Assembly: GCF_021044425.1 (NCBI RefSeq)
Contig: NZ_JAJNEC010000004.1
Location: forward strand, 62,001 to 126,000
DNA length: 64,000 bases
Reading direction: 5' to 3'
Source of the DNA: Niabella pedocola
Lineage (GTDB): Bacteria > Bacteroidota > Bacteroidia > Chitinophagales > Chitinophagaceae
Below the pieces are notes generated by a model. The model made no database searches. It was not told the DNA's origin and saw only the letters and a list, made by a program, of their open reading frames with translations. This document shows positions 53,178 to 62,687 of the stretch, piece after piece (position 1 is the first letter of the stretch; each line of letters opens with the position of its first letter). The translations under genes and the position numbers were made by a program.

Positions 53178-55178
53178 TTATTGCTTTTTCTTTCTGCCCC
53201 TGCCACCTTTTGCGGGTGTGTCTAACGTCGCCGGCTTTACCCAATGATAGTCGAGATAACGTTTCTCCAGATTGGCCGCCACCACCTGGATGCGGACCTT
53301 ATCCCCCATGGTAAACTTAATGCCGGTGCGCATACCCACTATGGCATAATCGGCCTCGGAATGTTTAAACACATCGTACTCGGCCAGACTGGTCATACCC
53401 ACCATACCTTCGCACAAATGGTCAACCGTTTCCGCCCAGAAACCAAATTTGGAAACCCCGCTTACAATGGCATCGAATTCTTCACCCACAAACTGTTGCA
53501 TGTACTCTACCTGTTTGTACTTGTTGGCGCTACGCTCTGCCTCCATGGCGGCCCGTTCGCGCTCGCTGCAATGTTTGCATTTTTCCTCGAGCTTCTTGTC
53601 TACTTTAGCCTTGTCTTCCAGGATCTCCAGCAAAATACGGTGTACCATAATATCCGGATAACGGCGTATAGGCGATGTAAAATGACAGTAATTCTCAAAT
53701 CCAAGTCCGTAGTGGCCAATATTCGAAGAAGTGTATTTTGCTTTCGCCATCGTACGGATACCCAGCTGTTGCAATACGGCTTCCTCCGGACGGCCTTTTA
53801 TGTCTTTTAATAATTTATCAAAAGAGGCTGCAATGGTTTCTGCACTTGAAATATCAAATTTGTATCCGAACTTATGGGCAAAGGCCACAAAAGGCAATAA
53901 TTTTTCTTCATCCGGTGTGTCATGGATCCGGTACGGGAATGGCAGTGTCTTATTATTGATCTTTACTTTTGAAGCGGTTTCCGCCACGTATTTGTTGGCC
54001 AGCAGCATCAGTTCCTCAATCAGCTGATGGGCTTCTTTACTCACTTTTAATACAATGCCGGTGGGTACACCATTCGCATCCAGTTTAAAGCGTACCTCTG
54101 TGGAGTTGAAATTGATGGCCCCTTCGTCAAACCGGTTCTGGCGCAGCCGCTGGGATAATTTGTTAACCAGGGTAATCACTTCCGCATGGTCGCCCTGGCC
54201 GGTTTCAATGATCGTTTGCGCTTCCTCATACGTGAACCGCCGTTTGGAACGGATCACCGTTTTCCCCAGCCAGTATTGTTTTACTTCTGCTTTTTCATTT
54301 AACTGGAAGATCGCGGAAAAGGTAAGCTTGTCTTCATCCGGTCGTAAGGAACATAATACATTGGATATATGTTCCGGCAACATCGGATTTACCCTGTCTG
54401 GCAAGTACACCGAGGTAGCCCGCAGGTATGCCTCATCATCAAGCGCCGTACCGGGCACCACATAATGACTTACATCGGCAATATGCACGCCTACTTCGTA
54501 GTTGCCGTTCTTCAATATGCGGAACGAAATGGCATCATCAAAGTCCTTGGCATCTTCCGGGTCGATGGTAAATGTGAGAATGTTACGGATATCCTTCCGT
54601 TTTGCCAGGTCTTCCTTTGTAATAGCATCCGGAATCCGGTTGGCCACTTCCATGGCTTCATCCGGGAACGATAACGAAAACCCTTTTTCGAGCAGGGTTT
54701 CTTTCATCGCAATGTCGCCGGCCTGTGCATCACCCAGTATGGAAACAATGGCGCCTACCGGGCGCTTGTCTTCTTTTTCCCAGCGCAACATTTTGGCTAC
54801 TACCTTTTGCCCGTTCAATGCCCCGTTGAGGTGTTCCTCCGATATATAAATATCCGGCAATCCTTTTTCTTTATCGCCCAGTACAAAACCAAATCCTCTG
54901 TTTAACTGAAGGTTACCAATGAATTCCGTACGGTTCCGCTGTACCACTTCCATGATCTTGCCCTTGAGTTTTGCATCATAGCCCGATGTAAGTTTTACAC
55001 GAACCACATCCCCGTCCATCGCATTGCGCAGGTCTTCCGGGCGGACCATCACATCCTCTTCCAAACCAGGAACGATCACAAATCCTCTTCCGGATTTTGT
55101 TACCTCCAGTGTTCCCTTCAGCAATTGCTCTCCCCCAGAAGATGATTTACTCTTTTTCTTCTTTACTTTTTTTGCCAT
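53178..55178 (-). CDS. rnr: Ribonuclease R (RNB family)
   Basis: 666 residues from ATG 55178. Processive 3'-5' exoribonuclease for structured RNA. Two cold-shock/S1-like N-terminal folds (LLKGTLEVTKSGRGFVIVPGLE), the RNB catalytic domain with TFTIDPEDAKDFDDAISF, HIADVSHYVVPGTALDDEA, PMLPEHISNVLCSLRPDEDKLTFS, the HFTSPIRRYPDIMVHR motif and a C-terminal S1 domain. The Lys-rich tail follows. The start lies inside the end of lpxK (32-bp overlap), so translation may be coupled. It ends in a terminator at 53104. Confidence 0.95.
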   Translation of the reverse strand: MAKKVKKKKSKSSSGGEQLLKGTLEVTKSGRGFVIVPGLEEDVMVRPEDLRNAMDGDVVRVKLTSGYDAKLKGKIMEVVQRNRTEFIGNLQLNRGFGFVLGDKEKGLPDIYISEEHLNGALNGQKVVAKMLRWEKEDKRPVGAIVSILGDAQAGDIAMKETLLEKGFSLSFPDEAMEVANRIPDAITKEDLAKRKDIRNILTFTIDPEDAKDFDDAISFRILKNGNYEVGVHIADVSHYVVPGTALDDEAYLRATSVYLPDRVNPMLPEHISNVLCSLRPDEDKLTFSAIFQLNEKAEVKQYWLGKTVIRSKRRFTYEEAQTIIETGQGDHAEVITLVNKLSQRLRQNRFDEGAINFNSTEVRFKLDANGVPTGIVLKVSKEAHQLIEELMLLANKYVAETASKVKINNKTLPFPYRIHDTPDEEKLLPFVAFAHKFGYKFDISSAETIAASFDKLLKDIKGRPEEAVLQQLGIRTMAKAKYTSSNIGHYGLGFENYCHFTSPIRRYPDIMVHRILLEILEDKAKVDKKLEEKCKHCSERERAAMEAERSANKYKQVEYMQQFVGEEFDAIVSGVSKFGFWAETVDHLCEGMVGMTSLAEYDVFKHSEADYAIVGMRTGIKFTMGDKVRIQVVAANLEKRYLDYHWVKPATLDTPAKGGRGRKKKQ

Positions 55179-56253
55179 AGAATATTTGTGGTTTTTCAAA
55201 GTTTTGAATAAAATCCCCGATCAAGGTATCAAATTTTTTGCTCCCGTCCAATAAAAAGCAATGCCGCACGGGTAATGCGAACAACGCTACCTGTTTTAAC
55301 TGTGTTTTAAACCGGAGCAACCGCACACTGTCCTTCTCCGTGGTAATGAATGCCGCCGTTCCGTTTTTAAAGGCGTTGTATTCAAGCAGCAGCCGGTCGA
55401 TATCCTCCTGCCTGAAGTCATAATGATCTTCAAAATAAAAGGTGCGGATCTCTTTTTTATATTGCTGCAATTGTTCTTTCAGCGGCTCCGGATTGGCGAT
55501 GCCGGTTACCAGTAACAAGGTCGCTATCCCTTCCGGGAGCCCTTCCCCTTCACCAAAAACGGAATACAAGGTTCCATACTGCAACGCTGCAAAAAGCACC
55601 TGCTGCCCCGGTTGCGGGTCTATTTCATGTATGATCGCCTGTTGCTCATTTTCTGCCAACGCTTCAGGGCATTTTGTTACCACGATACAATCGGCTCTTT
55701 TGTAATGTGCCTTCAGATCCCTGAGCTGCCCCGCGGGCAGGTAATAATCGCCGGGAAACCGGTTATAATAGGCCGTAAGCAGGATATTGAACCCCGCTGT
55801 AACCGCGCGGTGCTGGAATGCATCATCGAGCAGGATCACCTCCGGCCTTTCGTTCTGCAGCAACGCATCGATGGCTGTTGTTCTTTCTTCAGCAACGGCT
55901 ACAGTGATCTCTGGGAATTTTGTATGAAACTGCATGGGCTCATCGCCGATCGTTGCCGCCGTTGCCTGTTTATCGGCAACCAGAAACCCGCGGGTTTTCC
56001 GGCCATATCCGCGACTGACGGTTGCCAGCCGGTACCGTTCTTTTAACAGCCGCACGATATATTCTACCATCGGCGACTTACCGGTACCTCCTACGGAAAG
56101 ATTTCCGATGCAGATAACCGGAAGCGGGTAAGAACGGCTTTTTTTTAATCCCGCATCATATAAAAAACTAAAAATGCGAACGCCGGCAATATAAAGCCAT
56201 GAAACGGGTAACAGTAATTTATACTTCTTGTTGATAACGTTCTTAAAACTCAT
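55147..56253 (-). CDS. lpxK: Tetraacyldisaccharide 4'-kinase
   Basis: 368 residues. Membrane-associated kinase that adds the 4'-phosphate to lipid A disaccharide. The N-terminal hydrophobic stretch is followed by the P-loop CIGNLSVGGTGKSPM (about 48-62), VSRGYGRKTRGF, the catalytic region GDEPMQFHTKFPEITVAVAEERTTAID, LLDDAFQHRAV and the C-terminal ITTEKDSVRLL. It overlaps the cyclo-ligase gene by 11 bp upstream and rnr by 32 bp downstream, which indicates a tight operon. The outer membrane is thus of the LPS type. Confidence 0.95.
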   Translation of the reverse strand: MSFKNVINKKYKLLLPVSWLYIAGVRIFSFLYDAGLKKSRSYPLPVICIGNLSVGGTGKSPMVEYIVRLLKERYRLATVSRGYGRKTRGFLVADKQATAATIGDEPMQFHTKFPEITVAVAEERTTAIDALLQNERPEVILLDDAFQHRAVTAGFNILLTAYYNRFPGDYYLPAGQLRDLKAHYKRADCIVVTKCPEALAENEQQAIIHEIDPQPGQQVLFAALQYGTLYSVFGEGEGLPEGIATLLLVTGIANPEPLKEQLQQYKKEIRTFYFEDHYDFRQEDIDRLLLEYNAFKNGTAAFITTEKDSVRLLRFKTQLKQVALFALPVRHCFLLDGSKKFDTLIGDFIQNFEKPQIFYGKKSKEEKE

Positions 56254-56812
56254 AAATCCCTTGCGGCGTAATACAATAATTTAAAGGTACGTCAAATTTA
56301 TCGGTATCCGCAATCAGCGGTACGGGTTCAAAATAACTTAATCCTACAAGCAGCGCATCCGGCCGCACTTCCTTCAGGTAACGATCATATACGCCCTTCC
56401 CATATCCTACCCGGTACCCACGTTCATCAAAACACAATAACGGTACAAAGATCAGGTCCAGTTCCCGGGGCTGGGCCACAACACCATTCAGGGGTTCGCT
56501 AATGCCAAATTCATTTACACGGAACAAGGTTTCCTCATCTACCCAAACCGCTTCCATTGCGGAAGACCGGGCATCGTAAACGGGATAAGCAATCCGCATA
56601 CCGGGATTCCGGAATTCGAGATAACTTAAGATTGCATCGGTACTGATCTCCTTACGGCGTTCGATAGCCGCATAACTAAATACAGCATGCAGGGGGGGCA
56701 TGGGCAGCTGCTGCACCTTTATCAGTAACAGGTCATCCCATATTGCCTGCTGCTTTATTGTGATTTGGGCACGTTTTTGCAAATATTCTGTTCTTGCTTC
56801 CGACTTGAGCAT
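56243..56812 (-). CDS. 5-formyltetrahydrofolate cyclo-ligase
   Basis: 189 residues. ATP-dependent conversion of 5-formyl-THF to 5,10-methenyl-THF. Seen: the Lys/Arg-rich N-terminus (EARTEYLQKRAQITIKQQ), a middle segment LDLIFVPLLCFDERGYRVGYGKGVYDRYL (the substrate/ATP motif, with the GYRVGYGKGVYDRYL core) and the C-terminal LPLIADTDKFDVPLNYCITP. The gene overlaps lpxK by 11 bp. It is transcribed from a region 135 bp downstream of rsmD. Confidence 0.93.
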   Translation of the reverse strand: MLKSEARTEYLQKRAQITIKQQAIWDDLLLIKVQQLPMPPLHAVFSYAAIERRKEISTDAILSYLEFRNPGMRIAYPVYDARSSAMEAVWVDEETLFRVNEFGISEPLNGVVAQPRELDLIFVPLLCFDERGYRVGYGKGVYDRYLKEVRPDALLVGLSYFEPVPLIADTDKFDVPLNYCITPQGIYEF

Positions 56813-56947
56813 TGGTAAAGGTACTAAAAACCTGCGAGGGGGCTACCCGTTTTCAAAACCGGGGATGCATAATGGCTATAGCGCCTTCTCCTGTCATCCG
56901 GAAAATAAAAATGTGAGGGAGTCTAATATCACCGGTGATCGCTGTGG

Positions 56948-57493
56948 CTACACGGGTTCATTGATAAACACGGAAAAAATAGTGGTACCGTAGTTTTTCT
57001 CAAAGCTGTATTTTTCAAACTGCTTGTAGTCATTCCGGGGCGTATGTTCCAGCACAAACCAGCCGTTTTCCCTGAGCAGCTGTTTGCCAATGATCAGCTT
57101 TGGCAATTCGTCGATGGCCGTAAGCGCATAAGGTGGGCCGGCAAAAATAAAATCATAGGTAACATTGCAGCTTTCCAAGTATTTGAAAACATCCATTTTT
57201 ACAAATTTCATGTTTTCAATTTTCAGCGTAGCGGCTGTTTTTTTTATAAACTCAAACATCACATTGTCTTTCTCCACGATGGTCAGGTCTCCTGCCCCCC
57301 GGCTGGCCAGTTCATAACTGATGCTGCCCGTACCGCCAAACAGGTCCAGGGTTTTGATGTCTTCAAAATCGATCCGGTGCTGCAGCACATTGAAAAGCCC
57401 TTCTTTGGCAACATCAGTGGTTGGCCTCGTATAGGGCATTTTTGAAGGAGGATTGATCTTCCGTCCACCTAGTGCACCGGCGATAATTCGCAT
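56948..57493 (-). CDS. rsmD: 16S rRNA (guanine-966-N2)-methyltransferase, with an altered motif IV
   Basis: 181 residues. SAM-dependent methylation of G966 in 16S rRNA. Seen: MRIIAGALGGRKINPPSKMPYTRPTTDVAKEGLF, motif I LDLFGGTGSISYELASRGAG, and VEKDNVMFEFIKKTAATL. The catalytic motif IV reads FAGPPYAL: the usual (D/N)PPY has Gly in place of Asp, and I confirmed this on the coding strand (GGC). Whether the enzyme remains active depends on that change or on a family-specific variant. The start region overlaps the DUF3822 gene by 25 bp. Confidence 0.92.
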   Translation of the reverse strand: MRIIAGALGGRKINPPSKMPYTRPTTDVAKEGLFNVLQHRIDFEDIKTLDLFGGTGSISYELASRGAGDLTIVEKDNVMFEFIKKTAATLKIENMKFVKMDVFKYLESCNVTYDFIFAGPPYALTAIDELPKLIIGKQLLRENGWFVLEHTPRNDYKQFEKYSFEKNYGTTIFSVFINEPV

Positions 57494-58281
57494 AGAGCAA
57501 TTTGTTTTAAAGTAGTAAAATAATGCGGCGGCAGGGTTTGCGCCTCATCGGCCAGCCAGCCGGCATTCATCAGCCGGATGTTCAGGAAATAGGCATACAG
57601 CATTTTGTAAAGCTGCGAATCCGCATCGATCAGTCCGGACACGTTTAACTGCACCTCTGTTTGCATCAGTTGATGCGCTTCGGCAATCTTTAACAGGTAA
57701 AACAATACGTCTTCCGGTGCGCGGTAGGTATAATGCTGTGCCAGCAGCAGTGTTCCGTTCTTTACCGCTACCACCGAAAATGTATGATCAATCACGTTTA
57801 CGTCCATTACGGCTCCCTGGTCTGCTACCATGGCTTCCGCAATACGGATCTTTTGCAGGTGCCAGTAAGCGGCGCCCGGGATATGATGAATGCATTGATT
57901 CAGCAATGTAAAGGGTACCGAATAATTCAGAACGATCTCACTGTCTATATGTTCGTTCAGGATATGGTCCTGCGGATCTCCTCCGGCAAGGTGCAGCAAG
58001 GCGCTGTTGTCGCCTGTGTTTAGCGCCGCTGGTAATAAAGTGTAAGCCGGAAAATCAAAAGCAATGGTCTTTTTCTGAAAAGGACTTTGAATTTCAGGGA
58101 TCCCGGACAGGAGCTCCTGCAAGCTGTTTTCTTCTGTGGAAAACCATTTAAGTGTTCCCAGTTTTGAACCCAATGCATCACAAACCGCATAGGCCAGATA
58201 CCCGGGGCCCGTCTGAACGGTTAAAACACTGTTTTCCGGGTCTAAAAAATATGTTCCGTTTATTTCAAATCGAGCCTGCAC
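57469..58281 (-). CDS. DUF3822 family protein
   Basis: 270 residues. A Bacteroidota protein with an RNase H-like/actin-like profile: VLTVQTGPGYLAYAVCD, a central YSVPFTLLNQCIHHIPGA, and FSVVAVKNGTLLLAQHYTYRAPEDVLFYLLKIAEAHQL. Function is unknown; it is nearly always found next to rsmD and often near coaD. The 3' end overlaps the start of rsmD by 25 bp, so translation is probably coupled. Nothing suggests an envelope location. Confidence 0.9.
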   Translation of the reverse strand: MQARFEINGTYFLDPENSVLTVQTGPGYLAYAVCDALGSKLGTLKWFSTEENSLQELLSGIPEIQSPFQKKTIAFDFPAYTLLPAALNTGDNSALLHLAGGDPQDHILNEHIDSEIVLNYSVPFTLLNQCIHHIPGAAYWHLQKIRIAEAMVADQGAVMDVNVIDHTFSVVAVKNGTLLLAQHYTYRAPEDVLFYLLKIAEAHQLMQTEVQLNVSGLIDADSQLYKMLYAYFLNIRLMNAGWLADEAQTLPPHYFTTLKQIALCELSPVH

Positions 58282-58439
58282 TTATTTTTTTATTAGGGAG
58301 CAAACCTACATAAAATTTTTCATTTCGTTTTTTGTATTGAAGCGGCAGGTCTGTTGTCACAGATCCCGGAGCAAACACCGGAAATTCAGTGAAGGGCTGT
58401 AATACCCATCAGCACCATCAACGGGGAAATAAACCGTTG

Positions 58440-59660
58440 CTACGGATACAGCAAATATTGCCTCCGCATTTTTTTATAGGCCGCCAGTCCCGGCTCCCAG
58501 CTCTTGCGGATTTCGGCCTCGGACCGGCCTTCTGTGATCTGCGTTTTAAAATCGTAAACGCCGGCCAGCTTATTAATATCACCGATCTGGTTGCTCTGGG
58601 TTTTATCAAAAAATTTCGAAGGGTCCGGATACGCTTTATAAAGATCGATCATCCACCCGATATTGATCTTGCGTTCACGGATCAGTTTTGTCATATCATA
58701 TTTCCGCAGATCCAGTCCGTAACAAGCCTGGTCTTTATGCAGCGGGGTGGCACTCATTCCTTTAATGGCAACGGGTGTAAATTCAAAAGCATATTTACCT
58801 TTCAATGCCGGAGCGCCCAACACAGCAAACGGATAATGTGTTCCACGTCCCTGACTGATAATGGTTCCCTCAAACAGGCAAAGCGAAGGATACAACAGGA
58901 TGCTTTGCTGGGTGTTTAAGTTGGGAGAAGGTGCTATCGGGAGTGTATAGGACAGATCGTGTGTATAATGGGCAACGGGGATGATCTTAATAGTTGCTTT
59001 CATTTTATTGGGTAGCCATCCCTCTCCATTGATCATTTGTGCCAGCTCCCCGATGGTAAGACCATGGGCAATGGGAATGGGATAAGCTCCAATGCCCGAT
59101 TTCAGGCGCATATCCAACACCGGCCCGTCTACCAGGTAACCATTGGGGTTCGGCCGGTCCAGGATCAGCAGTTCCTTATTGTTCTCGGCGCAGGCTTCCA
59201 TAATCCGCCCCATAACGTTAATATAAGTGTAAAACCGGGTGCCTACATCCTGCACATCAAAGATCATCACATCCACATCGGCCAGGTCTTCTTTGGAAGG
59301 CTTACTCTTTTTGCCATATAACGAAATTACCGGGACGCCGGTTTTTGCATCCACGGCATCATTTACTACAGCGCCGGCATCTGCATCTCCGCGAAAGCCA
59401 TGCTCCGGACCAAACACTTTTACGATTTTAATGCCGCGGGCCAGCAGGCTGTCTACCAGGTGCCGGTTCCCGATGCGTGTGGTAGGGTTGGCCAGCACCG
59501 CAACCCTTTTACCCGTCAGGTACGGGATGTATTTTTCAGTTTGATCCGCGCCGGTTTTTATGGCCTGCTCCGGATCTGTTGGTTGGGTTTTCGGACCCCT
59601 TGCTGTGGCACAGGAAATGGATGCGGAAATCAGCAACAGGTTCAAAAGAATCAATTTCAT
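58440..59660 (-). CDS. namZ: Exo-beta-N-acetylmuramidase NamZ-like (DUF1343) lipoprotein
   Basis: 406 residues with a lipoprotein signal (LLISASISC, Cys17). Removes terminal MurNAc from peptidoglycan fragments, as shown for NamZ of Tannerella and Bacillus. Family landmarks: ALANPTTRIGNRHLVDSLL, VFGPEHGFRGDADAGA, GVPVISLYGKKSKPSKEDL, MIFDVQDVGTRFYTYI, LLILDRPNPNGYLVDGPV and LEGTIISQGRGTHYPFAVLGAP-like LFEGTIISQGRGTHYPF. The substrate-specific product is muramyl sugar for recycling. No other recycling gene is adjacent. Confidence 0.93.
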   Translation of the reverse strand: MKLILLNLLLISASISCATARGPKTQPTDPEQAIKTGADQTEKYIPYLTGKRVAVLANPTTRIGNRHLVDSLLARGIKIVKVFGPEHGFRGDADAGAVVNDAVDAKTGVPVISLYGKKSKPSKEDLADVDVMIFDVQDVGTRFYTYINVMGRIMEACAENNKELLILDRPNPNGYLVDGPVLDMRLKSGIGAYPIPIAHGLTIGELAQMINGEGWLPNKMKATIKIIPVAHYTHDLSYTLPIAPSPNLNTQQSILLYPSLCLFEGTIISQGRGTHYPFAVLGAPALKGKYAFEFTPVAIKGMSATPLHKDQACYGLDLRKYDMTKLIRERKINIGWMIDLYKAYPDPSKFFDKTQSNQIGDINKLAGVYDFKTQITEGRSEAEIRKSWEPGLAAYKKMRRQYLLYP

Positions 59661-59829
59661 ATCGTTTTATTTATCAATGTGGCAGCTGCTAAAATACGGC
59701 ATCCTTCGGAGAAATGTAAAACGAGCATGGTCCCACGCAGGAAATAAAGCACCGGAAGCGGGAATGCCATGTGCGATCGTTTGATTTTTATAGCATACAT
59801 CAGGCATTTACGCCCCAAAACACTAACAC

Positions 59830-59861
59830 TTGTTATTAAAAAAGAATTTCCCCTACATTTG
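59830..59861 (+). promoter_or_regulatory. Predicted promoter of the thiolase gene
   Basis: TTG at 59830-59832 and TACATTTG at 59854-59861, spacing 21 bp, fit the Bacteroidota consensus. The start codon is 16 bp downstream of the -7 element with an A-rich leader. Confidence 0.7.
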
Positions 59862-59877
59862 TTGAAACGAAAATAAG

Positions 59878-61062
59878 ATGTTACCAAAAGAAGTCTATAT
59901 CCTCTCCGCTGTTCGTACGCCTATTGGCAGTTTCGGGGGCGCTTTAAAGGATCTTAGCGCTACCCAGCTGGGTGCTATTGCCATAAAGGCCGCACTGGCA
60001 AAGGCGGGTATCGATTCCCAACAGGTAAACGATGTGATCATGGGCGCTGTATTGCAAGCCAACCTGGGACAGGCGCCGGCCCGCCAGGCCGCAAGGTTTG
60101 CCGGCTTACCGGATCAGGTCAACTGTACAACCATCAATAAAGTTTGTGCCAGCGGTATGAAGGCCATTGCCAGCGCGGTACAGCATATTGCGCTGGGAGA
60201 TGCGGATATTATTGTTGCGGGCGGCATGGAAAGCATGAGCAATGTTCCGTTTTACCTGGATAAAATGCGTTGGGGCAACAAATACGGCAACAGTGCGGCG
60301 ATTGATGGTTTGGCAAAGGATGGATTAACCGATGTATATAATGGTGAAGCGATGGGTATGGCGGCGGAATTGTGCGCCGGAGAATGTGGCATTTCGAGAG
60401 AAGACCAGGATGCCTTTGCCATTGAAAGCTATAACCGCAGCCAGCGTGCCTGGGAAGCCGGGAAGTTTGATGAAGAAGTGGTACCGGTTGAAATTCCTTC
60501 CCGCAAAGGCGATCCTGTTATCGTTTCAAAAGATGAAGAGCCCTTTAATGTCAAATTTGATAAAATAGCGACCCTGAAACCGGCTTTTAAAAAAGACGGC
60601 ACGGTTACGGCCGCAAATGCCAGCACGATGAACGATGGCGCTGCTGCCCTGGTGCTTATCAGCAAAGAAAAGGCAGAGGCATTGGGCCTGTGTCCTATTG
60701 CCAGGATCCTGTCTTATGCCGATGCGGAACAAGCTCCTGAATGGTTTACCACAACGCCCTCCCTGGCTGTTCCCCGTGCGGTTGAAAAGGCCGGACTTGA
60801 GATGAGCGCCATTCAGTTCTGGGAATTGAACGAAGCATTCAGCGTGGTAGGTATTGAAAATACCCGGCGTATGAAACTGGATCCGGCAACCGTAAACGTA
60901 AACGGCGGTGCTGTATCGATCGGGCATCCCCTGGGTGCCAGCGGCGCACGCATCATTGTAACATTGATCCACGTACTCAAACAAAACAACGGACGTTATG
61001 GTGCCGCCGGTATCTGTAATGGTGGTGGCGGTGCCAGTGCAATGGTAGTGGAACGGATGTGA
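59878..61062 (+). CDS. Acetyl-CoA C-acetyltransferase (thiolase)
   Basis: 394 residues, normal length. Interconverts two acetyl-CoA and acetoacetyl-CoA. Seen: the nucleophile Cys90 in TTINKVCASGMKA, GGMESMSNVPFYL, the His in GHPLGASGARI and the second Cys in ICNGGGGASAMV. A thiolase II type suited to ketone body or butyrate metabolism is inferred. It could take acetoacetate-derived acetoacetyl-CoA from tyrosine degradation, but the CoA transferase is not in the window. It has its own promoter-like element. Confidence 0.96.
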   Translation: MLPKEVYILSAVRTPIGSFGGALKDLSATQLGAIAIKAALAKAGIDSQQVNDVIMGAVLQANLGQAPARQAARFAGLPDQVNCTTINKVCASGMKAIASAVQHIALGDADIIVAGGMESMSNVPFYLDKMRWGNKYGNSAAIDGLAKDGLTDVYNGEAMGMAAELCAGECGISREDQDAFAIESYNRSQRAWEAGKFDEEVVPVEIPSRKGDPVIVSKDEEPFNVKFDKIATLKPAFKKDGTVTAANASTMNDGAAALVLISKEKAEALGLCPIARILSYADAEQAPEWFTTTPSLAVPRAVEKAGLEMSAIQFWELNEAFSVVGIENTRRMKLDPATVNVNGGAVSIGHPLGASGARIIVTLIHVLKQNNGRYGAAGICNGGGGASAMVVERM

Positions 61063-61322
61063 TGATTGGCTATCAGCGTTGAGCTTTTGCTATCAGATGC
61101 AGGGTTCGGTGAATTTGATTCCTGATTTGAGATTTTACGCTTGTCTCTTTGGCATTTAGGACTTAGCATTTAGAATCAATAGCGTTTACTGAAGCGATTT
61201 TTATTATCGCCGCAGATACGCTGATTGCGCTTGGGGCGCTTTCGCTGCGCTATTTTTTAATACTATTAAAGCCTTTGACAAAACGATATGGATTTTAGAA
61301 TTTCGAGTTTGGATCTTAAGAT
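61063..61322. other. Gene-free stretch with scattered repeat fragments
   Basis: 260 bp between two convergent genes. It holds TTTGAGATTTTACGC-like and TTAGAATTTCGAG-like pieces of the degenerate decamer family and a CGCCGCAGATACGCTGATTGCG-like piece of the tandem array family at about 61208-61230. No clear terminator with a T-run is seen on either strand. Confidence 0.5.
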
Positions 61323-62285
61323 TTAGAATTTAAGAATGGCTCTTATGATCTTCACCGCGTGCTCCCGGGAGTTTTCGATAAACAGGCGGTGTGTATTCAT
61401 CCCTCCGCAGATCACGCCGGCGAGATACACGCCTTTTACGCTTGATTCGTTTGTATCGGGGTTTAACAGCGGGCAGCGTACAGCGTCATCGCTCAGCTCA
61501 ATTCCCATATCCTGGAGAAACTGCAGGTTGGGTTGGTAGCCTGTGGCTGCTATTACAAAATCATTCTTCAGTGTAACCATCCCTTCTGGTGTATCGATAT
61601 CGACTTCCCGTTCCCTTATTTCCCTTACAGAGGCATTGAAAAATGCCTTGATGGAGCCTTCTTTGATGCGGTTCTCAATATCCGGACGTACCCAGTACTT
61701 AACCCGGGTTCCTATTTCCGGCCCGCGAACCACCATTGTAACCCGGGCCCCTTTGCGCCATGTTTCCAGGGCCGCATCCACACCGGAGTTCATAGCCCCC
61801 ACCACAACCACATCCTGGAATGCATAGAAATGGGGGTCTTTATAATAATGGGTCACTTTGGGCAGGTCCTCACCCGGTACATTCAGCAGGTAAGGGATAT
61901 CATAAAACCCGGTAGCAATGATGATATGATCCGCAGTATAGGTACCCCGGGAAGTGATCACTTCAAAAAGATCAACGGCCCGCTTTATTTGCTGTACCGT
62001 TTCAAACAACCGGATATTCAAATCAAAGGTGCTGGTCACCCGGCGGTAATATTCCAACGCTTCATTCCGGGTTGGTTTGGGATTATTGGAAACAAAGGGT
62101 ACCCCGCCGATCTCCAGCCGCTCGGAAGTGGAAAAAAACGTCATGTTCACCGGGTAGTTATAAAGCGAGTTGACCAGGCTGCCCTTCTCCAAAATCACAT
62201 AATCCAGGCCTGCTTTCTGAGCTTCAATGGCACAGGCCAGTCCGATGGGACCGCCTCCGATAATGATGATCGAAAAATGCTGCAT
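61323..62285 (-). CDS. ypdA: YpdA-family FAD/NAD(P) oxidoreductase (putative bacillithiol disulfide reductase)
   Basis: 320 residues from ATG 62285. A two-domain thioredoxin-reductase-like flavoprotein without the redox Cys pair: the FAD motif IIGGGPIGLACAIEAQKAGL, FFSTSERLEIGGVPFVS, the NADP motif VVVGAMNSGVDAALETWRKGARVTMVVRG, VIAATGYQPN and a C-terminal GVYLAGVICGGMNTHRLFIENSREHA. YpdA reduces bacillithiol disulfide in Firmicutes; in Bacteroidota relatives the thiol is assumed. A longer frame from 62501 is out of the family start and is rejected. Confidence 0.92.
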   Translation of the reverse strand: MQHFSIIIIGGGPIGLACAIEAQKAGLDYVILEKGSLVNSLYNYPVNMTFFSTSERLEIGGVPFVSNNPKPTRNEALEYYRRVTSTFDLNIRLFETVQQIKRAVDLFEVITSRGTYTADHIIIATGFYDIPYLLNVPGEDLPKVTHYYKDPHFYAFQDVVVVGAMNSGVDAALETWRKGARVTMVVRGPEIGTRVKYWVRPDIENRIKEGSIKAFFNASVREIREREVDIDTPEGMVTLKNDFVIAATGYQPNLQFLQDMGIELSDDAVRCPLLNPDTNESSVKGVYLAGVICGGMNTHRLFIENSREHAVKIIRAILKF

Positions 62286-62626
62286 CCTGCAAATTTCAAG
62301 GATCGGCTCCCCAATACCAAATTTTGTACAAGACCGCCTATAATTTGCCGCTGGCGCGCGGAAATGCAGAAACCCGCGGAGGCTTCGAATGTTTTTACGC
62401 TGCCCCCCCTCTTGGTGGTATTCTTTGCATCCCCGGGGCGTTTGAGTCTGAGTCCCCAGCAAAAACCACAGCGGATTGGAGAGTAAACGGCAGCACAACA
62501 ATGATTCGGCCCTTTTGATTCAATGTATCCACAGCAATCAGCCCCGCCGGCCGGCAGGTGAAAAGAACGGTTCCGTTTTGCAACGGCGTTTTGGAAATTT
62601 AAACGGCAAACAGCGAATAATCCTTC

Positions 62627-62658
62627 TTTGGTATTCTGACGCATCTCACTTAAATTTG
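62627..62658 (+). promoter_or_regulatory. pdhB: Predicted promoter of pdhB
   Basis: TTTG at 62627-62630 and TAAATTTG at 62651-62658, spacing 20 bp, fit the Bacteroidota consensus; the ATG at 62688 is 30 bp downstream. The rest of 62286-62626 has no gene I can support. Confidence 0.7.
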
Positions 62659-62687
62659 CCACTCTTAAAAATGACAATTTACAAAGT

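Noticed and set aside
62286..62501. Longer YpdA-like protein of 392 residues
   Set aside because: The family starts right at the FAD motif; the added stretch has no domain and overlaps the pdhB upstream region.
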